A stretch of 64,000 nucleotides of DNA from Pedobacter foliorum (GCF_013266735.1 NZ_JABSNU010000001.1:372001-436000); one strand, 5' to 3'. Shown: positions 44,534 to 53,937, counted from the stretch's first letter. Numbers and translations: made by a program. Notes: generated from the sequence alone by a model not told the origin.

Positions 44534-44569
44534 CAATTAAATTGGTGAAACGAGGTCAATTAAATTGGT
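44534..44569. repeat. Directly repeated 13-mer, possible IS21-type end
   Basis: caattaaattggt occurs at 44534-44546 and 44557-44569, a 23-bp period. Spaced end repeats of this kind occur at IS21-family termini. There is no transposase gene; the following 160 bp to the next gene hold nothing recognisable. Confidence 0.4.
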
Positions 44570-44734
44570 TTATCCACGCGGAGCATTGAACTCTTGTCGA
44601 ATGATTAAAAAACGTTAGTGGTTATATCTCGCAATATGGTGTCTATAAAGAAAATCAGAGATTTATAAATTTCAACAAAAATAATTTTATCCTCGATTGA
44701 CTAATATTATCATGATATTTGTTATATTTGAAGT

Positions 44735-45166
44735 ATGGAAGCGCTAAGTATTCAGGAAAAGAGAGTAGTCATTGTTTTTTGGAAAAATAATATAGAGAAT
44801 CCTTTTGAAGTGTTTTCTAATCTAAAAAACTTTTGCCTAAGCTATCCAAAGTTCAATTATAACACTATAAGTAATTATTTGAGTAAAGCTAAAATTGCTT
44901 ATGAAAATCAAGAAATCCGAATCGAACGTAAAAATATTATTTTAAAGCCTAAACTCACTCCTGAACCTCGGATTAGAAAAATAGCACCCGTATTAAGGAG
45001 GGTGATGATGAAAGATTCAAATGATGAGCAACATGATCTGGAATATTGGTTGAGCAGACCAGTAAAAGAGCGTGCTGCAGCTGTTACTTCAATCATTTCA
45101 CAATCTTTAAAGAAGGGGCAAAGAATGGATAAAACTAAGCTAATAAAGAAAAGAATGTACGCATGA
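44735..45166 (+). CDS. Putative antitoxin / HTH partner of DUF6036 nucleotidyltransferase
   Basis: 143 aa. The N-terminal half (KRVVIVFWKNN, KFNYNTISNYLSKAK) resembles small HTH-like proteins of Bacteroidota; the C-terminal half (HDLEYWLSRPVKERAAAVT) matches the short proteins that precede DUF6036-type nucleotidyltransferases. Its stop overlaps the start of that gene by 4 bp (ATGA), so the two are translationally coupled. Antitoxin function is inferred from this arrangement. Confidence 0.7.
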   Translation: MEALSIQEKRVVIVFWKNNIENPFEVFSNLKNFCLSYPKFNYNTISNYLSKAKIAYENQEIRIERKNIILKPKLTPEPRIRKIAPVLRRVMMKDSNDEQHDLEYWLSRPVKERAAAVTSIISQSLKKGQRMDKTKLIKKRMYA

Positions 45167-45633
45167 CCTTAGCCGAAGATTTTGAAGATTTCGTTAAGTT
45201 GCTGAATCAACACAATGTAGAGTATATGGTTGTTGGAGGCTATGCATTGGCATTTCACGGCAAGCCTCGTCACACAGGTGATCTTGATATTTGGATCAAT
45301 GTTTCCGAAGAAAATGCAGCTCGAATGCTCAAGGTAGTTAGTGATTTTGGGTTACAATCTCTGGGCTTTCAGAAGGAAGATTTTCTAACTGAAGGATTAA
45401 TTAGCCAAATAGGATACCCACCATTACGGATTGATGTCCTGAATCTAATTGATGGAGTTAAATTTAGTGAGGCGAAGTTAAATATGCAAAGGATAGAACT
45501 AGAGAATGATCTTGTGATTAATTATATCGGTCTTAATGATCTTGTAAAGAATAAACAGTCCTCTGGACGCAGACAAGACATTACCGATGTTAAAACATTA
45601 CAAAAATTAATGAAATCAAAAAAAAATAACTAG
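45163..45633 (+). CDS. DUF6036-type nucleotidyltransferase, putative toxin
   Basis: 156 aa minimal nucleotidyltransferase. The active-site strand is VVGGYALAFHG with GG25-26, followed by the metal-binding pair Asp40 and Asp42 in TGDLDIW; a third acidic residue lies in PPLRIDVLN. The family is related to AbiEii and MNT enzymes of toxin-antitoxin systems. Coupled by a 4-bp overlap to the upstream gene. All catalytic residues are present. Confidence 0.8.
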   Translation: MTLAEDFEDFVKLLNQHNVEYMVVGGYALAFHGKPRHTGDLDIWINVSEENAARMLKVVSDFGLQSLGFQKEDFLTEGLISQIGYPPLRIDVLNLIDGVKFSEAKLNMQRIELENDLVINYIGLNDLVKNKQSSGRRQDITDVKTLQKLMKSKKNN

Positions 45634-45642
45634 GAATTATTG

Positions 45643-46086
45643 CCAAAGACAAGGATTTTATAATTCCAAGGGCTCTTTTCGCAACAACTGAACAGACATT
45701 TGATCAAGATATTGTTCGCTTGGAAAAACTGTATTCTCATAGTTTATAAAGAATTTGCTGATGGTCTCATCGAAATCCAAGAAGTTGTATCTGCTGGAAA
45801 AAAATTCCGTACACGAATAATTAAGGTTCTTAAGGGATTGCAGACAGATAGCGTCCGTAAAGCTTATGGATTACTCTAAGCCCACTCTGCTAGTAATTCT
45901 GGCCCTAATGGTCTGATCAGGTTTGACAACCTAAAAAAGGAATACTTCGATTTATTGGGTAAACAAGCAGATACCAGGGTGAAACAGGGTGTCGTAATTG
46001 ATTCATGTTTTGAATCCATTTGTATACCCTATAATTCGTCAACACACGTAGATGAACTGCTGAAAAGGAAATGGTTGTTGATATAA
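45643..46086 (+). pseudogene. Unidentified decayed coding sequence
   Basis: Successive open segments in different frames carry protein-like composition: IPRALFATTEQTFDQDIVRLE (to ~45749), EFADGLIEIQEVVSAGKKF (to ~45880) and RFDNLKKEYFDLLGKQ (to 46086), broken by stops. No intact frame remains and I do not recognise the family. Confidence 0.35.
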
Positions 46087-46247
46087 ATTAAATAATGGCT
46101 TAGCCAGCGTCAATCCCTTAGTGTCTGTGATATTTATGTGCCCAAATAGAACCGCCCTATAAATCCATTCACATTTATCTTAATTTCCCCCCTTAAATTG
46201 ACAACTTACAAGAGGAACGCTTATACACCTTATACCGGAAAAAGTAT

Positions 46248-46490
46248 TTACGTGAAATTTATACCCTTTGAGCGGCAATAAGAACCAAACTCATCAATCA
46301 GGCCCATTAGCGTTTCGTAATGTATGGAGTAGACCTGGAACGTATAGAGCCAGGTCGCTGTTGTTGAACAAAATTCTGCCTCACCAGTAAAATCATTCTG
46401 CCAATCATGCAAGTTTTCTAAATCTTGGCTTAGATGATTATCATTCATATATTTTTCAATATCCTTCAAAATATTTAAATAATGTCTCAT
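46248..46490 (-). CDS. Small hypothetical protein
   Basis: 80 aa, ATG start, helical and acidic (IEKYMNDNHLSQDLENLHDW, CSTTATWLYTFQVY). Composition and length resemble small immunity-like or TA-associated proteins, but no family is recognised. It stands between a decayed coding stretch and the degenerate AbiE copy. Confidence 0.5.
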   Translation of the reverse strand: MRHYLNILKDIEKYMNDNHLSQDLENLHDWQNDFTGEAEFCSTTATWLYTFQVYSIHYETLMGLIDEFGSYCRSKGINFT

Positions 46491-46570
46491 AATGTTGGCA
46501 TGATTATTTTCAATTACTCTTAATACTGCATTGTTTTAAGATGACTGTTATTATTTTCAAATATAATGGA

Positions 46571-46880
46571 GGAATGTTGTACTTAAATATTTGTGCAGAT
46601 AGGGGCTAGGCCGTGGCCAATAGTTTTTTTATTCTTGGTGTACCATATTTCTCAAGGGCATACTCTAAGGAATCCTTATCTAAGCTCATCGCTTTTTTTA
46701 AGACCTTTTCAAGTATTTTTGGCTGATTTTCTCTTTCGAAACAAAGTTAAGAATCAACAGTAACATTTTGCTTGATTTTTGACTAAATTTCATGCAAATA
46801 ACTTTTCAAAAAATCAATGTATTACCGGCACACTTATTCATTTGTTCAGTAAAATATTGTCATGCGGCTCACGGTGGATT
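46571..46880 (-). pseudogene. Degenerate second AbiE locus (AbiEi end plus promoter, AbiEii start)
   Basis: Strong nucleotide similarity to the intact AbiE locus in two blocks. 46571-46735 matches 2900-3060 (first codons of AbiEii with a lost ATG, the intergenic gap and the last ~43 codons of AbiEi). 46733-46870 matches 3510-3640 (promoter and operator). About 450 bp in the middle of AbiEi is missing; the junction lies at a tctttc-type sequence found at both edges. Divergence between copies indicates an old event. Confidence 0.85.
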
Positions 46881-46966
46881 TTAAGTGAATAGCCCCAATC
46901 ATCCTTATTGTTTTATGATACAATAAAGGAAGGCTCCTTAAAATAGGAATTGTTCACTAAATTTGA

Positions 46967-46987
46967 TTGTTCACGTTGCGTGAACAA
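46967..46987. promoter_or_regulatory. Perfect 9-bp palindrome
   Basis: ttgttcacg and cgtgaacaa separated by 3 bp. It could be a regulator site, but no gene lies immediately next to it; an extra ttgttcac half occurs 18 bp upstream (46949). Confidence 0.4.
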
Positions 46988-47358
46988 ATTATTATCATAT
47001 GCTTCGCTTCTAAGCCAACCGACAATCTATTTGAGTGAAAATAGTTTTCTTTCTGAAGGGACGATTGCGGTATTGCAATGCTAAACCATTTGTTTTGAGA
47101 TGTGGATTATGAAGAACTTGGCGTAAATATACACGAACAATCTATAGATTCGAATCCCTCTTCTTGCTCCGATAGAACTGATGTCAAAATCTACTAAAAG
47201 AGCGCAAATCAAACTATTACAGGATAGTCAGCGAGAAAGGATGAGGTATGAATAGTGTATTATAACATACCCATTTACCCCGAGGATAAAAGTTACAATT
47301 ATTTATCTATTTTTGTTAACGATAATTGTTTATCCTAATTATTTATTAACGCTCAAAT
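46988..47358. other. Gene-free interval with a tRNA-end-like string
   Basis: No supportable gene. The string ttcgaatccctcttcttgc (about 47137-47155) looks like the T-loop and 3' half of a tRNA, but the 5' stem does not pair, so it is no functional tRNA. It could be an attachment-site trace. The right end holds the promoter of the lipoprotein operon. Confidence 0.35.
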
Positions 47359-48813
47359 ATGTTCAATAATACCCGAATCGCTTTTCTATGGCTTACCTTG
47401 TTTTTTCTTTTTGCCTGCAAAAAGGATAACGTGATTAAAAATGAGGATAATTTTATTGAGCAGCCTGAGCAGTTATCAGAATTAAAAGCCGAAGTATCGG
47501 CAGCAGGAAATCAGTTTTTAGAGGTTCAGTGGACGCAGGTTACCAATACCCATTTCAAAGCAGTTACTTACACCATATATTTAGATGATCAAAAAATCGT
47601 TGATGGCTTAGCTACAACCAAATATAGGTTCATTAATCTAAACCCTGGACAATCCTATACTTTTAAAATAAAGGCCTCAACAAAAGAGGGAAAGGAGATT
47701 GAGCAAACTGTAAGTGGCACCACTTTATCGCCAACCTCCGATGGACGTGTTTATCAGGAGTATGGTATACACAGCTATTCGTGGATGAGTGGTAATGTAG
47801 GTTTGCAAAAGCTGTCTGATGGCGGGCACCTGATTGTTCGTTTCTTGCAGCATCCGGATTATTTTGCTGAAGGGACTTTTAAGATTATCGTGTTAAGAAC
47901 CGATAAAACCGGCAATATGTTGTGGTATAGACTATTGTCGTCTATGGGGTATGCAGACTTACAAAGCAGTGAAATTCTTTTAGCCACACATAATCAGGAG
48001 AAGGAAGGCTTAATAGTTTTACAGGATTATGTAATTAAAATTACGACAAGTAATGGCGAGATTCTATTAAAAAAGCGGTATAAAGATAACTTAAATGGAG
48101 AGATTTTTAGAACTATTTATGCTACACCAAACGAGCTCATTATTGGCTGCGAACAGGGAAGTTTATTGTCTGTTAACCCTGTAGACTTGAGCCTGAACTG
48201 GCTTCACACTAAAGTAAGCAAGTCGGGATTAATTATGGCGATTAATCTCGATTCTAAAAAGAATATCTGTTACATCCTTAGAGAACTTAACGATAATTAT
48301 TCCAAAATCAGGGTTCATAAATGTAATGCGAAAGGTGAATTTCTGAAAGAGTTCTCGTTTGATGGCGCTTTGCCTGATGGAGGGGATTTGGGCGGGGATA
48401 TGACATCGATGCTTATTGATGGACAAGACAATTTTTATCTGTTTGGAGGTAATTCATCTTTTTATCGCTTGAACTACGTTAAATTCAGTGCAGATGGTAA
48501 GTTGCTTAAGAATGACGAAAACCCGGAACATTTATGGGTACGGGGAGCATTTTTTAATAATAAAGGTGAAATCGTAGTTACGGGACAAGTAGATAAAGGG
48601 GGGCTAAATACCTTTCTGGGAATTTATGTTTTTGATAAAGACATGAACATAAAAACGAAAAATGTATACGCTGATATACCTCCACATATTGCAAGGGGGA
48701 TAACCACCAATTTGGATGGTTCCTATAATATCTTTTTAGATTACATGCAGACCTATACTTATGATAACTCAAATTTTATTTTCATTAAAACCGATAGCGA
48801 TGGGAAATTGTAA
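47359..48813 (+). CDS. Lipoprotein with fibronectin type III domain and PQQ-like repeats
   Basis: 484 aa; signal ends FACKKDN (Cys about 20). A fibronectin type III-like domain (about 38-125; LEVQWTQV, YRFINLNPGQSYTFKI) precedes a beta-propeller-like part with repeated short strands (VLRTDKTGNMLWYRLL, INLDSKKNICYILREL, LIDGQDNFYLFGG). Probably outer-membrane anchored and surface exposed. First gene of a four-gene operon; the next start overlaps its end by 14 bp. Confidence 0.8.
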   Translation: MFNNTRIAFLWLTLFFLFACKKDNVIKNEDNFIEQPEQLSELKAEVSAAGNQFLEVQWTQVTNTHFKAVTYTIYLDDQKIVDGLATTKYRFINLNPGQSYTFKIKASTKEGKEIEQTVSGTTLSPTSDGRVYQEYGIHSYSWMSGNVGLQKLSDGGHLIVRFLQHPDYFAEGTFKIIVLRTDKTGNMLWYRLLSSMGYADLQSSEILLATHNQEKEGLIVLQDYVIKITTSNGEILLKKRYKDNLNGEIFRTIYATPNELIIGCEQGSLLSVNPVDLSLNWLHTKVSKSGLIMAINLDSKKNICYILRELNDNYSKIRVHKCNAKGEFLKEFSFDGALPDGGDLGGDMTSMLIDGQDNFYLFGGNSSFYRLNYVKFSADGKLLKNDENPEHLWVRGAFFNNKGEIVVTGQVDKGGLNTFLGIYVFDKDMNIKTKNVYADIPPHIARGITTNLDGSYNIFLDYMQTYTYDNSNFIFIKTDSDGKL

Positions 48814-50368
48814 GTGGCTGGTGTTAGGTGTAATAATTTGTGCCTTTTGGTCGTGCAAAAAAACTGAGGCAACAGATCCCGAAATTATTGTTGAAAATCT
48901 TTATGTGGAATCCATAGATTCAAATCTGGTTAGTATCAGCTATAAACTTTCACATCTGGGCTATCAGGAAACCGGTGTTTCGTATTACAAAAAAAGTAAT
49001 CCTACAGCAGTTAAAGTTGTAAATGCATTTAGAGAGGATGATAGACTAAAATTGTCTTTACAGAGTTTGGAACCCAATACAGAATATGTATTTAAGGTAT
49101 TTTATAAGCAGAATGATGAGCAGAAAATAAACGACAAAGAGTATAATGTAAAAACCTTATCGACGGAACTGGCTAAATATAATCTTATAATCAGAGAAGC
49201 AAACATTGAGTGTGATGTAGATGGAAATTTTAGCGTTGATATTGAGGGTGACAATCTGGTTAACCTAAATTTATCAGAATTAGACATAAAGGTTAACCTT
49301 AATCGGGTAACTGTTGGCTACCCCGTTAAGCTGCAGGATAACAAGTATAAAATTAACATAAAGGGAAAGGTAAATGCCGTTAACCAAAATTATGCTATCC
49401 AGGGCTATTATAAGGGAAGGGAGATATTTTTTCAAACAGCCAATTTTGTGTTTGGTGGAGAAGGTTATTGGCTTACTTATCAACCAACAAGCTTGCCGCG
49501 CATTTTTTATCCTTCTGTGTTGAATAATGAAATTTATTCTTTTTCAGAAGACCAGATCTTTAAATGGAATGCTGCTGATCAGCGTTTATCAGTTATAGCT
49601 AATTTGCAACGTGGGACGGTCTATCTGGGGGGAGCTGGTATTCAGTTTAATGGGCAGTTGTTTTTTCCGGCTACCGGAAATTCACACCTGTCAGAAAATG
49701 ATCCTTCGGTTATTAATAATTATCCTGAAGGCTATTCTTACCTTCCTGCTACTGACAAATGGACTGCCTATCCCTTCAAAGTGCATAGCACTGTGAAGGG
49801 TCGTTACGTTTTAAACAGCAATTATTTTATTCATAAAAATGAGTTGTACCTGGTTTACAGTTTAGCTGATGATGCAGGTGGGTACCCCGCTGTGCCTAAA
49901 AGAGCAGATAATTTTATTTACCACTACAATAAGCTTACGGAACAGTTTGAAGAAAAAGCCAAATTGGATACTGAAATCATTAATTATCACTTTGTTTCTT
50001 TGAACAATCAATTGTATCTGCTGGGCTTAGTTCCTGTTTTTGATCAGGGTTTTAAGGTTAGTGCAACATTTGCTGTGTTTAAGGTTGATGATAATTTTAA
50101 ATCAAACGAGGTTTACAGAGGGGGCACGGTAAAGAATCCTTTGACTTTTTTTCCAAAAAATGTGGTAGCGTATGATCAAAAAATACTGATTTCTGTAGCG
50201 GTAGATGATTTTAAGTTATTTGATCCTGCTGAGATGAAACTTTATCAGGTGGGTTTGAGAAATGGAATTGACCGTATGTATTTAGGGGGCTTTTTTGATT
50301 ATAATAATAAATTACACTTCACAGCTGATGGATATACTTATGAATTCTCGATTGTTAAAGGACGTTAA
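48800..50368 (+). CDS. Lipoprotein with Fn3-like domain and kelch-like propeller
   Basis: About 522 aa from ATG 48800, which overlaps the preceding stop and gives a signal ending WSCKKTE. An Fn3-like region (about 25-115; LEPNTEYVFKVFYKQ) and a second Ig-like region precede a propeller-type C-terminal half (YLGGAGIQFNGQLFFPATG, YSYLPATDKWTAYPF). Such kelch-like lipoproteins often bind polysaccharide or protein ligands on the surface. Translationally coupled within the operon. Confidence 0.75.
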   Translation: MGNCKWLVLGVIICAFWSCKKTEATDPEIIVENLYVESIDSNLVSISYKLSHLGYQETGVSYYKKSNPTAVKVVNAFREDDRLKLSLQSLEPNTEYVFKVFYKQNDEQKINDKEYNVKTLSTELAKYNLIIREANIECDVDGNFSVDIEGDNLVNLNLSELDIKVNLNRVTVGYPVKLQDNKYKINIKGKVNAVNQNYAIQGYYKGREIFFQTANFVFGGEGYWLTYQPTSLPRIFYPSVLNNEIYSFSEDQIFKWNAADQRLSVIANLQRGTVYLGGAGIQFNGQLFFPATGNSHLSENDPSVINNYPEGYSYLPATDKWTAYPFKVHSTVKGRYVLNSNYFIHKNELYLVYSLADDAGGYPAVPKRADNFIYHYNKLTEQFEEKAKLDTEIINYHFVSLNNQLYLLGLVPVFDQGFKVSATFAVFKVDDNFKSNEVYRGGTVKNPLTFFPKNVVAYDQKILISVAVDDFKLFDPAEMKLYQVGLRNGIDRMYLGGFFDYNNKLHFTADGYTYEFSIVKGR

Positions 50369-50378
50369 GTCGTTAAAA

Positions 50379-50747
50379 ATGCCACTATTTGCCATCTGTT
50401 TGCTGGTATTGATGGGATGCAAAAAGGATGTTGTTGAAGTATCTGTCGACGCATTTTCCGATTTGAATGCAGAAATAAAACAGGTTCAGGGTGTTAATAG
50501 CTTACAATTTACACTTCAGGAATTTCCTTATAAAGAAGTTGGGGTAAAATTGGGTGCCAATAAAAGCAAATGGTATCAAAAAGACGGTTTTACCCTGATC
50601 ATTGCGAATCAGGTAAGTTCAAGCAGGTATGGCATTTTTTTTAATTCTTTAACGCCAAATACAACCTATTACTACCAGATTTATGTTAAAAATGCATCCG
50701 GCAAAGAAATATCTTCTGACCTGTTCTCATTTACTACAAACCCCTAA
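50379..50747 (+). CDS. Small lipoprotein with single Fn3-like domain
   Basis: About 122 aa from ATG 50379, giving a signal ending LMGCKKD; an upstream in-frame ATG at 50340 would overlap the preceding gene. The mature part is one Fn3-like domain (SLQFTLQEF, FFNSLTPNTTYYYQIYV). Third gene of the operon, 10 bp after the previous stop and 11 bp before the next start. It resembles the Fn3 part of its two upstream neighbours, suggesting shared ancestry. Confidence 0.75.
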   Translation: MPLFAICLLVLMGCKKDVVEVSVDAFSDLNAEIKQVQGVNSLQFTLQEFPYKEVGVKLGANKSKWYQKDGFTLIIANQVSSSRYGIFFNSLTPNTTYYYQIYVKNASGKEISSDLFSFTTNP

Positions 50748-50758
50748 CTGACCAAACG

Positions 50759-52723
50759 ATGCTTAAGAACTATAGTTTCTTGTTTCTTTTAATTATTCTA
50801 TTTGGCTTAAACTCCTGTTCTAAAGAGGAATTTGTAAAAGTATTAAAAGAAGAATACGAGCCTGTTGCTAAGGAAGCCGAATTTACCGGCGAAGATTTTA
50901 TTGTCACTTTAAATGCAAGTGCCTTACAAGTTGGTGAGAGTGGGCAATGGAAAATTTTGAGTGGCCCCATTGTAGAGGAATATGTTTATTTTGAAGATAA
51001 GGCTAATCCTTTTACCCGGTTTAAAGGAATACCCGGTGAGGAATATACACTGGAATGGAAGCGCCAGACATCAGGGGGGAAAACAAGTGCGGTGCAGACT
51101 AAAGTGAAAATACCGGAGCTGGTAATTGAAATTACAGATATAACAGGGACAGGTTTTGAAACGATTAAGACCTTAGTGGTAGACCCAAAATACAAAGGTA
51201 CCTGGAGTTTTGATAGTCCTTATGGCTATCTGAATTCAAGATATTATGATGGTTACGCTGAGCCTCCTGAAAAAAAACCAAGTATAGAATTGCATGGTTA
51301 TGCAAATACAAATTATACCGCAACTTATACTTATACGTATGCCGGGAAAGATTATCAGTTTAAAAAAGTTATTAAAACCGGCGACTACGCACAAGAGGAA
51401 GGCTTGTTTGAACTGCAGCTTTCCGGTGGGAGCGAGAGGGTTATAAAAGATAATCTGGGGAACGTTCTTGAACTCAATTTACAGGCATCGGGCATTGCCT
51501 GGATATTTAATGAGCCAAATACCTATCCTGCATTGCAGGCGTTTAAAAAAATAAGGAAGTTAATTTTGGGAGGATCAAGTTTAACTCAGATTTCTACCAT
51601 ATTTGGCGATTATTATCCGGATCTGGAAGATTTGGACCTGGATGGAGTGGGAGAAAATCTGGTATTTCCTGAGAGCTTTGGTAACTTACGTAAACTCAAG
51701 ACCTTGATTGTAAATCCGCGATTTAGTGATGATGGACGGACTACGGTAGTATTGCCGAAGTCGTTTGCTAATTTGAAAGCACTTGAGTATTTTACAACAA
51801 AGTCAATGAAGCTTGATTTTAACGGCACCCTTGGAGAATTAACCAGCTTAAAAAGCCTGAAAACTACGGTTGCAACCCTCCCGGAAAATATAGGTGACTT
51901 AAAACAACTGCAGGAAATAGATGTATTTGTAGAGAATGCCAGTTTCCCAGAGCGTTTTAGTGAATGCCGATCCCTGAAATTTGCAAGAGTATACTTCTAT
52001 GAAACGGGGTCAGGTACGGTGAAGCTTTCATCGAAAATTGGCGACCTCAAAAACCTGGAATTCCTTGACATCACTTCAAATAAACTAAGAGAGCTTCCCG
52101 CAACACTTTCAGCATTACCGGCATTGAAAATATTGAAGATTTCTGCGCTAAATTTACAGTCTATTCCCGAAAATATTGGAAACCTGGCCAATCTTGAAGA
52201 TTTTAGTATCTATGGGGCCTATAATAAAATTCCAAATAGCTTTGGGGATTTAAAGAAACTTAACTTTTTGTTTTTGGGTGGTTACGCTACAACACTTCCT
52301 GAGAGTTTTGGGAATCTTTCATCTCTTACTTATTTTAATGCATCATCTACGGAACTTAAGACTTTACCTAAAAGTTTTGGAAACCTGAAAAAGTTGAAAG
52401 AGATAGTATTGGATATGTCGAAAATTGAAGTTTTACCGGAGTCATTTGGTGAGCTTGATGCACTGGAAACCCTGAAGCTAAGCCAAACACAGCTCAAAAC
52501 ATTTCCAAAGCAAATTATCCCCTTGAAAAGTATCAGGGAAGTTATGTTTTCGGGAACAAATGTGGGGGATATTCCAGAAGAAATTTCGACAATGAAAACA
52601 GGGGTTACTTTTTCTATGTATCTAATTCCTAATCTCACCCAAGAGCATTTAGAGCATATAGTTAGCATCACTAAGGGTAAGGTTTTTCAGACCAGTTTTG
52701 GGTATTATACTTCTTCATTGTAA
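50759..52723 (+). CDS. Leucine-rich-repeat surface lipoprotein
   Basis: 654 aa; signal ends LNSCSKEE. Two PKD/Ig-like beta domains (about 35-210) precede about fifteen leucine-rich repeats (about 230-640) of the type LPESFGNLxxLxxLxLxxxxL, e.g. FPESFGNLRKLKTL, LPENIGDLKQLQEI, LPESFGNLSSLTYF. Such proteins present a curved binding face for proteins or glycans. Last gene of the lipoprotein operon. The repeats are similar in DNA too, so unequal crossover could change their number. Confidence 0.87.
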   Translation: MLKNYSFLFLLIILFGLNSCSKEEFVKVLKEEYEPVAKEAEFTGEDFIVTLNASALQVGESGQWKILSGPIVEEYVYFEDKANPFTRFKGIPGEEYTLEWKRQTSGGKTSAVQTKVKIPELVIEITDITGTGFETIKTLVVDPKYKGTWSFDSPYGYLNSRYYDGYAEPPEKKPSIELHGYANTNYTATYTYTYAGKDYQFKKVIKTGDYAQEEGLFELQLSGGSERVIKDNLGNVLELNLQASGIAWIFNEPNTYPALQAFKKIRKLILGGSSLTQISTIFGDYYPDLEDLDLDGVGENLVFPESFGNLRKLKTLIVNPRFSDDGRTTVVLPKSFANLKALEYFTTKSMKLDFNGTLGELTSLKSLKTTVATLPENIGDLKQLQEIDVFVENASFPERFSECRSLKFARVYFYETGSGTVKLSSKIGDLKNLEFLDITSNKLRELPATLSALPALKILKISALNLQSIPENIGNLANLEDFSIYGAYNKIPNSFGDLKKLNFLFLGGYATTLPESFGNLSSLTYFNASSTELKTLPKSFGNLKKLKEIVLDMSKIEVLPESFGELDALETLKLSQTQLKTFPKQIIPLKSIREVMFSGTNVGDIPEEISTMKTGVTFSMYLIPNLTQEHLEHIVSITKGKVFQTSFGYYTSSL

Positions 52724-52974
52724 TTTAAAATTGAATGTAGAAGGCATGCTTTAAGCAATTTTAGATCGCAGAAGACAGATATACTTATTTAAAAATACCA
52801 GAAGAATATTATCGTAAATGTTCAAGCAAGAATCAGTGATTTGGCAGGAGTCGTGTTGTAGTAGGAATTATTAGCTTTCATTTACTTCAGTTGTAAGTTT
52901 TGTAAAGTTATAACTTTACTTTTGCTTATGGTTTGTCAAGTTAAACCTTTACTTATGTGGGGGAACAATCATTA

Positions 52975-53415
52975 ATGATCCAACAATTAAATAAAAAGCT
53001 GCTTAGCTTTGATGTCTAAAGACAGATTGCTGTTCCACCCAGTGGTTGGATTAAGGCCATCCGCACTACTTTAGGGATGTCAATGCAGCAACTGGGAAAC
53101 AAATTGTCGGTTACCAAGCAAGGTATTCTGGATATCGAAAAAAGAGAAAAGGATGGATCAATCACCCTAAAATCCTTAAGAGAGTTGGGAAGGGTATTAG
53201 ATATGGAATTGGTCTATGGCTTTGTACCAAAAGATGGTTCATTAGAGGCCTTAATAGAGAAAAAGGCATTGGAACTGGCTTCAAAAATCGTTTTACACAC
53301 ATCCAACACCACGAAGTCAGAAGACCAGGAGAATTCTAAAGAAAGAATTGAAAAAGCGATTCAAGAGAGAGCTGAAGACATTAAAAACAAAATGCCTAAA
53401 ATTTTATGGAATTAG
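52975..53415 (+). pseudogene. Mobile mystery protein A (HTH), with in-frame stop
   Basis: Frame from ATG 52975 reads IQQLNKKLLSFDV, hits TAA at 53017-53019, and continues with the family hallmark PSGWIKAIRTTLGMSMQQLGNKL, the XRE-type HTH and MELVYGFVPKDGS. The family (TIGR02612) is the DNA-binding half of a widespread mobile pair with a Fic-domain protein B. A shortened product could start at ATG 53077 (112 aa) but would lack the first HTH helices. It overlaps the start of gene B. Confidence 0.8.
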
Positions 53416-53810
53416 ATATCATTTATATTGACGGACAATCGCCATTGGATGAAGAGGAAAAGGAGGGCTTACTCATCCTAACTATTGCCACCCGAGAATA
53501 GCTTGATGAATTTGAACAACAAAATATAGAATAAGCGATACAATGGAGTTTGGGTAGAAATTTTAAACGGAATAGTTTAGTCACAGAAGCTTTTATCAAA
53601 GATGTACATAAGCGAATGTATAGAAATGTATGGGCCTGGGCAGGAGATTTTCGGAAAACAAATAAAAACATTGGTGTTGACAGGTGGAGGGTCGCCGTTG
53701 AGTTAAAGGCGTTGTTGGATGACACCAGATTTTGGGTTGATCATAAAGTGTTTTCTCCTGATGAAATAGCGGTTCGTTTTAAACACTTAATGTATCTTAA
53801 TTACACTTAA
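53406..53810 (+). pseudogene. Mobile mystery protein B (Fic-domain), truncated
   Basis: The reading starts ELDIIYIDGQSPLDEEEKEGLL, then meets TAG near 53502 and TAA near 53532. It continues with VWAWAGDFRKTNKNIGVD and RFWVDHKVFSPDEIAVRFKH, and ends in unrelated sequence before the HPFxxGNGR catalytic motif. Two nonsense codons and loss of the active site make it non-functional. Together with the damaged partner A the whole module is dead. Confidence 0.85.
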
Positions 53811-53937
53811 ATGCATCTAAATGCCCCTAAATACACTAGAAATGGGGTTATCTAACCACTGATGTCAGCGGGCAGTTTTGAGACAAATTGGATTTTTAGG
53901 AATTAACCAATTTTAAGACTTGTTGCAATTACAATTG

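Noticed and set aside
47137..47155. Functional tRNA gene
   Set aside because: The T-loop-like sequence lacks a pairing 5' stem and there is no D or anticodon arm upstream.
52330..52671. 113-codon minus-strand frame in the leucine-rich-repeat gene
   Set aside because: Antisense shadow produced by the repetitive LRR coding sequence.
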